Shown here: piece after piece, positions 60,194 to 64,000 of the stretch
Layout: every line of letters starts with the position of its first letter
Position numbering within the stretch: position 1 is the first letter of the stretch
Assembly: GCA_020444175.1 (NCBI GenBank)
Contig: JAHLLM010000005.1
Location: forward strand, 101,364-165,363
Direction: 5' to 3'
Source of the DNA: Desulfobulbaceae bacterium
Lineage (GTDB): Bacteria > Desulfobacterota > Desulfobulbia > Desulfobulbales > SURF-16
Length of the DNA stretch: 64,000 nt
Notes under the pieces: model-generated
What the model saw: the letters and a program-made list of their open reading frames with translations, nothing else
Told to the model about the DNA's origin: nothing
Database searches by the model: none
Position numbers and translations under genes: made by a program

Positions 60194-60592
60194 ATGATGT
60201 CTCTGCAGCAGAAAATAAAAAGTGATTTAAAAGAGTCGATGAAGGCAAAAAATGAGGCGAAAACCTCAACTCTCAGGGTTTTGCTCGGAGAATTTGCCCG
60301 GCAGCCCAGTAAAGAACTCTCTGATGTTGAAGTTATTGCCATCATAAGAAAATTAATTAAATCCGAGGCTGAAACACTGTCAAAGACAGGGGGTGAGACA
60401 TCCGACTACATGCTGATTTTGGAAGGATATATGCCGAAACAGCCAAGCGAAACGGAAATTACCGACTGGATCAAGAGCAACATAGATTTCAGTCAGTTTA
60501 AAAATAAGATGCAGGCCATGAAGCCGATACTGACTCATTTTGCCGGTATGGCGGATGGGAATGTGGTGAAAAAGATTTTGGAGAGTCTTTGA
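60194..60592 (+). CDS. GatB/YqeY domain protein
   Basis: 132 residues from ATG 60194, preceded by AAAAAAGGAG. The YqeY core is LKESMKAKNEAKTSTLRVLLGEF, then an EYMPKQ-type ILEGYMPKQPSETEI and a terminal GNVVKKILE. YqeY-type proteins resemble the tail of GatB and may bind tRNA. The frame continues upstream to a TTG at 60122 without support. It converges with the TRAP permease. Confidence 0.9.
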   Translation: MMSLQQKIKSDLKESMKAKNEAKTSTLRVLLGEFARQPSKELSDVEVIAIIRKLIKSEAETLSKTGGETSDYMLILEGYMPKQPSETEITDWIKSNIDFSQFKNKMQAMKPILTHFAGMADGNVVKKILESL

Positions 60593-60619
60593 GTTATAAA
60601 GGGCATAAATGCGAGTTCA

Positions 60620-62341
60620 TTATCGCTTCATCATGCCCTTGAGTTGGGTGACCCAGTAACCGCTGAGTATGTAAGCGTAGAGATAGGTACCAAAGGCGAT
60701 CATCACAAAGGCCTTGATAATATCCATGGCGCCGCCCTGCAGTGAAAATCCAGGGACATAACCGAAAAGAAAGGGGCCGAGATAGAGAAATTTGGCAAAT
60801 TTAAAGGATGCAAAGGCGGTTCTCCACATATTTGCTTTGGCGATAGTTGCCCCGGCAAAGGCGGCAATACATACCGGCGGAGTGATATTGGAATCCTGGG
60901 AAAGCCAGTAAACGATCATGTGGGCGGCAACAGGGTTCACACCCAGATGGGTGAGGGCCGGAACGGCAACAACCGCGGTGACAAGATAGGCGGCTGTGAC
61001 AGGCACTCCCATACCGAGAATAAGTGACGCAACGGCTATCATAAGGATTGTCAGAACCAGGGAGCCCTTGGCAAGGGAAATCATTATGTCGGCAAAGGTG
61101 AGCACCAGGCCGGTGGAGGTCAGAACTCCAATAATGATACCGATAACGCCCACAGTGGCGCCGATCTTCAGACTGCTTTCCGTGCCTGCCCGCGATGCTT
61201 CAAGAAACCCTTTATGGTCAATACGCGTTTCTTTTTTAAACCAGCTGATGACAATGCAGCTCACCAGGCCGATAATGGCGGCATATCCTGCTGAATATCC
61301 TTTGAGCATAAAACCTGTGATAAACGCCAGGGGCAAAATGTAATACCATTCTTTTTTTAAGATCTCTGTAGCATTGATCGCTGATTTTTCGCCGACAATA
61401 TTATATTTTTTTGCCTCGTAATGAACCATGACAAAAACGGAAAGAAAATACATGAGAGCCGGAAATATGGCGATAAGCATGATTCTGGAATAGGGTTCGC
61501 CCGTGAGTTCCGCCATGATAAAACCGCCTGCTCCCATAATGGGCGGCATGAACATTCCGCCGATTGAGGCTGCCGGTTCAATAGCTCCGGCAATATGGGG
61601 TTTAAAACCGGCCTTTTTCATCAGGGGAATAGTGAATGCTCCGGTGGAAACTGTGTTTGCAATGGCGCTTCCGGATATGGAGCCGAAAAGGCCGCTCGCC
61701 ACAACGGCAACTTTTCCCGGTCCGCCAATTTTATGTCCCACAGCCGCCAGGGGAAAATCAATAAAGAATTTCTGGGCGCCGCAACGCATGAGAAAGGCGC
61801 CAAAGAGGACAAAGAGCAGAACGTAAGTAGCCAGGACATTGGCCATGATGCCGAATACTCCGTCACTTTTGTAAAAAAGAGTCACGCACAGCTCAGGCAG
61901 GGATTCTCCCGGATGGGCGAAGATGTCAGGTGCATAGGCGCCATAAACGCCATAAACGAGCATCAGGATGCCGATAACAACAAATGCGTAGCCCAGAACC
62001 CTGCGGGCAAGTTCAATGCCGATGAGGACGCCAACAACGGCCACAGCGGTGTCAAGGGGGGTTTCAGCACCTGTTCGGTAATTGATGATCTCAAAGTTGT
62101 ACATCCAGTAGCCGATGCTGCCGATGGAGAGCAGGATGAGAACGTAATCAACGACGCGAAACCAGATATTTTTTGACTTATACAACAGAAAAACAAGAAT
62201 GTAGGTGATTATGACGTAAATCCCCCGATGATACTGGGTGGCCATTGGACTGATCAGGGCCGCATAGGAGTAGAAAATAACGAGAATAAGGGAGAGTACG
62301 TCAAAAACAAATTGTTCAAATTTGTTGAGTTGTTCAGTCAT
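60620..62341 (-). CDS. TRAP transporter fused permease (TAXI type)
   Basis: 573 residues, about 15 membrane helices. The small DctQ-like part comes first (IYVIITYILVFLLYKSKN) and then the DctM-like part: FGSISGSAIANTVSTGAFTIPLMKK, EPAASIGGMFMPPIMGAGGFIMAEL, LILGMGVPVTAAYLV. Fused permeases of this kind pair with TAXI receptors. It should move a small carboxylate or related solute with sodium. The receptor gene lies upstream but 546 bp away. Confidence 0.95.
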   Translation of the reverse strand: MTEQLNKFEQFVFDVLSLILVIFYSYAALISPMATQYHRGIYVIITYILVFLLYKSKNIWFRVVDYVLILLSIGSIGYWMYNFEIINYRTGAETPLDTAVAVVGVLIGIELARRVLGYAFVVIGILMLVYGVYGAYAPDIFAHPGESLPELCVTLFYKSDGVFGIMANVLATYVLLFVLFGAFLMRCGAQKFFIDFPLAAVGHKIGGPGKVAVVASGLFGSISGSAIANTVSTGAFTIPLMKKAGFKPHIAGAIEPAASIGGMFMPPIMGAGGFIMAELTGEPYSRIMLIAIFPALMYFLSVFVMVHYEAKKYNIVGEKSAINATEILKKEWYYILPLAFITGFMLKGYSAGYAAIIGLVSCIVISWFKKETRIDHKGFLEASRAGTESSLKIGATVGVIGIIIGVLTSTGLVLTFADIMISLAKGSLVLTILMIAVASLILGMGVPVTAAYLVTAVVAVPALTHLGVNPVAAHMIVYWLSQDSNITPPVCIAAFAGATIAKANMWRTAFASFKFAKFLYLGPFLFGYVPGFSLQGGAMDIIKAFVMIAFGTYLYAYILSGYWVTQLKGMMKR

Positions 62342-62887
62342 AAGTCAAGCCATCTCGATTTTGTTTTTGCTGCTTTTTTACTCGGAATTTCACTCATCGA
62401 ATTTAGTATAACAGTCACTATTATGACATATCAGCGCCAAGAGTCGATATGTATATTCTGATGATATCTAAAAAAATATCCCTATTGCAATGAGTTGTCT
62501 AAAAAAAGACAGGTTCAGTCCCTAACAAAATGGGAATCTGTATGTGAATAAACCTGTCTGGCGGAGTTTACAGATTATGCGGGACTGAAACAAGAGAGGA
62601 CCCTCTGCAGATCAAAATCGTGCTGCCAAAGGTTCTTTGAACCACTCACAACGTAACTGATCAAACGGCGAAGCATCAAAAGTATAGTTTTCCTCCTGTC
62701 TGTTAGCGATCACAGGGGGCCGGAGATGCAAGGCATCGTCCTGCGAACGATACATCGGTATGTGAACAGGGCGATAAACACAGCAGATTCGGTACCCGGT
62801 ACCCGGTACCCTGTGATCGCTCTAGTCACAACATCTCCTCGGGAAGGTAGATGTTGTGACTAGAGGAGCTAAAAAAATACATAAGGA
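62342..62887. other. Unusual spacer between TAXI receptor and permease
   Basis: 546 bp in what is normally a tight gene pair. It contains, in order, an IR AGACAGGTT/AACCTGTCT (62507-62515, 62551-62559), an element bounded by a 13-bp IR AGCGATCACAGGG/CCCTGTGATCGCT (62705-62717, 62809-62821), three GGTACCC tandem repeats (near 62791-62810) and a perfect 17-bp hairpin (62820-62836, 62849-62865). A 47-codon frame on the minus strand (62612-62755) is noted below. No known RNA family was recognised. Confidence 0.7.
62820..62865 (-). terminator. 17-bp hairpin after the TAXI receptor gene
   Basis: CTCTAGTCACAACATCT and its exact reverse complement are separated by 12 nt and lie 22 bp after the receptor stop. 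There is no T-run; it may stabilise the receptor mRNA, end it, or be part of a mobile spacer. Confidence 0.6.
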
Positions 62888-63862
62888 TTACTGAAGAATC
62901 CCTTTTTCTTTCCAGAACTTAATGGCGCCTGGATGAAGGGGAGTAACAATACCGTTAATGCCACTTTCGATACTCATGGCTTTTGCTGTTTTTTTGACGT
63001 TGCGCATATGTTCCAGACCTTCATCCGTATAGATTTTTGAAAGAAGGGTATAAACAACATCGGCTGGTACGTCTTTGTTGGCTACCCAGAGGGCTGAATC
63101 CTGGAAAGAGGGGACATCGCGGTCAACCCCTTTATAGGTGCCGGCCGGGATAACAATTTTTGAAAAATAAGGATATTTTTTGAAAAAGCCGCTTTCTTCG
63201 GCTTCGGCGTACAGATCAATAAGATCGATATCATTGGTCTGAGCGGCCATTAATACCGCTCCACTCGGGAATGCCGTAAACAGCCAGAAGGCGTCGAGCT
63301 GGTTGTTGCCGAAGGCCGTGGCCGCATCATTGTATCCCATGGCGTTTCTTTTAATTTTGTCCCAGATACCCAGATGGGTGAAAAAAAGTTCGCAGTTGGC
63401 ATAGGCTCCTGAGCCTGCATTGCCGACGCCGGCTTTCTGTCCTATGAGCTGTTTTGCCTGAGTCATGCCTGATTCCTTTCTGACAACAAGCTGAGCTGGA
63501 GCGCCATAAAAATAGGCAACGCCCATCACATTTTCATATTTTTTTGGATCGTTTTTCATCATGCCGTTGCGGCCCTGATAGACGTGACCGGAGTAGACAA
63601 CGCCCATGGCATATTTGCCGGAGTCGACCTTGCGAAGGTTTTCAACAGAACCTGCTGAGGCTTTGGCAAGGACTCGGAATTTTGTAATATCCTTTATCGG
63701 CTCATACGTTGAAATACCACCGGCCATGAACTGGAAGGTGCCGCCAGCCGGGCCTCCGCCAAAGGTATAAATTTCCTTGGCGCTGGTATTTGCGGAAAAA
63801 ATCAGGGTCAGTGCCAGGAAAGTGCAGACCCCGGCCAAGGCATTAACAAGCTTGTTTTTCAT
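62888..63862 (-). CDS. TAXI-family TRAP solute-binding protein
   Basis: 324 residues with a signal peptide (LALTLIFSANTSAKE). TAXI signatures: TFGGGPAGGTFQFMAGG near the N-terminus and VGNAGSGAYANCELFFTHLG. It delivers substrate to the fused permease from the periplasm. The substrate cannot be told; related TAXI receptors bind glutamate-like or other carboxylates. GAGGAGG precedes the ATG. Confidence 0.93.
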   Translation of the reverse strand: MKNKLVNALAGVCTFLALTLIFSANTSAKEIYTFGGGPAGGTFQFMAGGISTYEPIKDITKFRVLAKASAGSVENLRKVDSGKYAMGVVYSGHVYQGRNGMMKNDPKKYENVMGVAYFYGAPAQLVVRKESGMTQAKQLIGQKAGVGNAGSGAYANCELFFTHLGIWDKIKRNAMGYNDAATAFGNNQLDAFWLFTAFPSGAVLMAAQTNDIDLIDLYAEAEESGFFKKYPYFSKIVIPAGTYKGVDRDVPSFQDSALWVANKDVPADVVYTLLSKIYTDEGLEHMRNVKKTAKAMSIESGINGIVTPLHPGAIKFWKEKGILQ

Positions 63863-63948
63863 AGTTCCCTCCTCTTTTATGGGTAGTTGGTTGAAGAATA
63901 ATGAACAGTTTGTTTTTTAAAGTCATTGTCCTTTATTTTATTCTCGCA

Positions 63949-64000
63949 GGCTGTTGAAAAACTACTGCGCTTGCTGATACTGCGTCAAAATTCGGCTCAA
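63949..64000. repeat. Possible dispersed repeat, cut by the window end
   Basis: The last 52 bases (from GGCTGTTGAAAAACT) resemble a dispersed repeat common in related genomes. I recognise it from memory only; it continues beyond the window. Confidence 0.3.

Overview
The window looks like chromosome from an anaerobic Desulfobacterota bacterium, most like the Desulfobulbales (inference). The grounds are a futalosine-type menaquinone operon, SelB, a TAXI-TRAP transporter, an NtrYX-like pair beside a ClpX-like ATPase, a hemerythrin chemoreceptor, FmdB-type and NBP35-type proteins and moderate GC. No sulfate-reduction gene lies in the window, so the assignment rests on gene content and order. No plasmid, phage or CRISPR signature was seen.

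Layout. 1-3494 is a tightly overlapping menaquinone operon (amidohydrolase end, mqnA, menG/ubiE, ubiX, ubiA-like). 3592-6658 holds a SapC-family protein, a small secreted protein and an HD-GYP protein. 7066-16638 holds typA, an MscS channel, a mini-FliF-like membrane protein, mgtE, a DegP-type protease, a NapH-like ferredoxin membrane protein and a CNNM/CBS protein. 16666-20819 holds a PilZ protein, a cytoplasmic M23-like protein with an unknown partner, an FmdB zinc ribbon and an ABC-F ATPase. 21146-23398 is a CheX-like protein facing a soluble hemerythrin chemoreceptor across a perfect bidirectional terminator. 23826-29274 holds NBP35/Mrp, an MBL hydrolase, selB and hflX. 29264-37243 holds a RAYT-like Cys-rich protein, a DUF4390 protein, the NtrY/NtrX-like pair, a ClpX-like ATPase and hemB.

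37359-45890 is one giant exported repeat protein (about 2843 residues: GEVED-like, carbohydrate-binding-like, ten MopE-like units, thrombospondin type 3 calcium repeats, PKD-like domains), with an 858-bp tandem duplication inside it. 46452-49940 holds a PilZ protein and a two-gene operon: a pseudokinase-like protein resembling the SidJ-related family, followed 5 bp later by a DUF89-YchJ fusion. 50300-60592 holds a Cys-rich protein behind a consensus sigma-54 promoter, a TtcA-like protein, a lipoprotein, hisB, tRNA-Gly, rplM-rpsI, argC, truA, an aminotransferase, a DtxR-type regulator, a phosphoesterase, a lipoprotein and a YqeY protein. 60620-63862 is a TAXI-TRAP receptor and fused permease separated by an unusual 546-bp spacer rich in inverted repeats.

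Main discoveries read from the sequence: (1) a 153-bp MITE-like element present twice about 33 kb apart in opposite orientation, each copy flanked by its own perfect 8-bp target duplication, with two shorter relatives; the GTAA-type ends and 8-bp duplications suggest mobilisation by an IS66-type transposase. (2) The SidJ-like pseudokinase plus DUF89-YchJ fusion operon, the best candidate for an undescribed system. (3) An exact sigma-54 promoter before a Cys-rich orphan gene, and a weaker one before the giant surface protein. (4) An hflX gene with no ordinary start codon downstream of a 28-bp perfect hairpin. (5) A Cys-rich protein with a RAYT-like HUH domain placed as a housekeeping-type operon gene.
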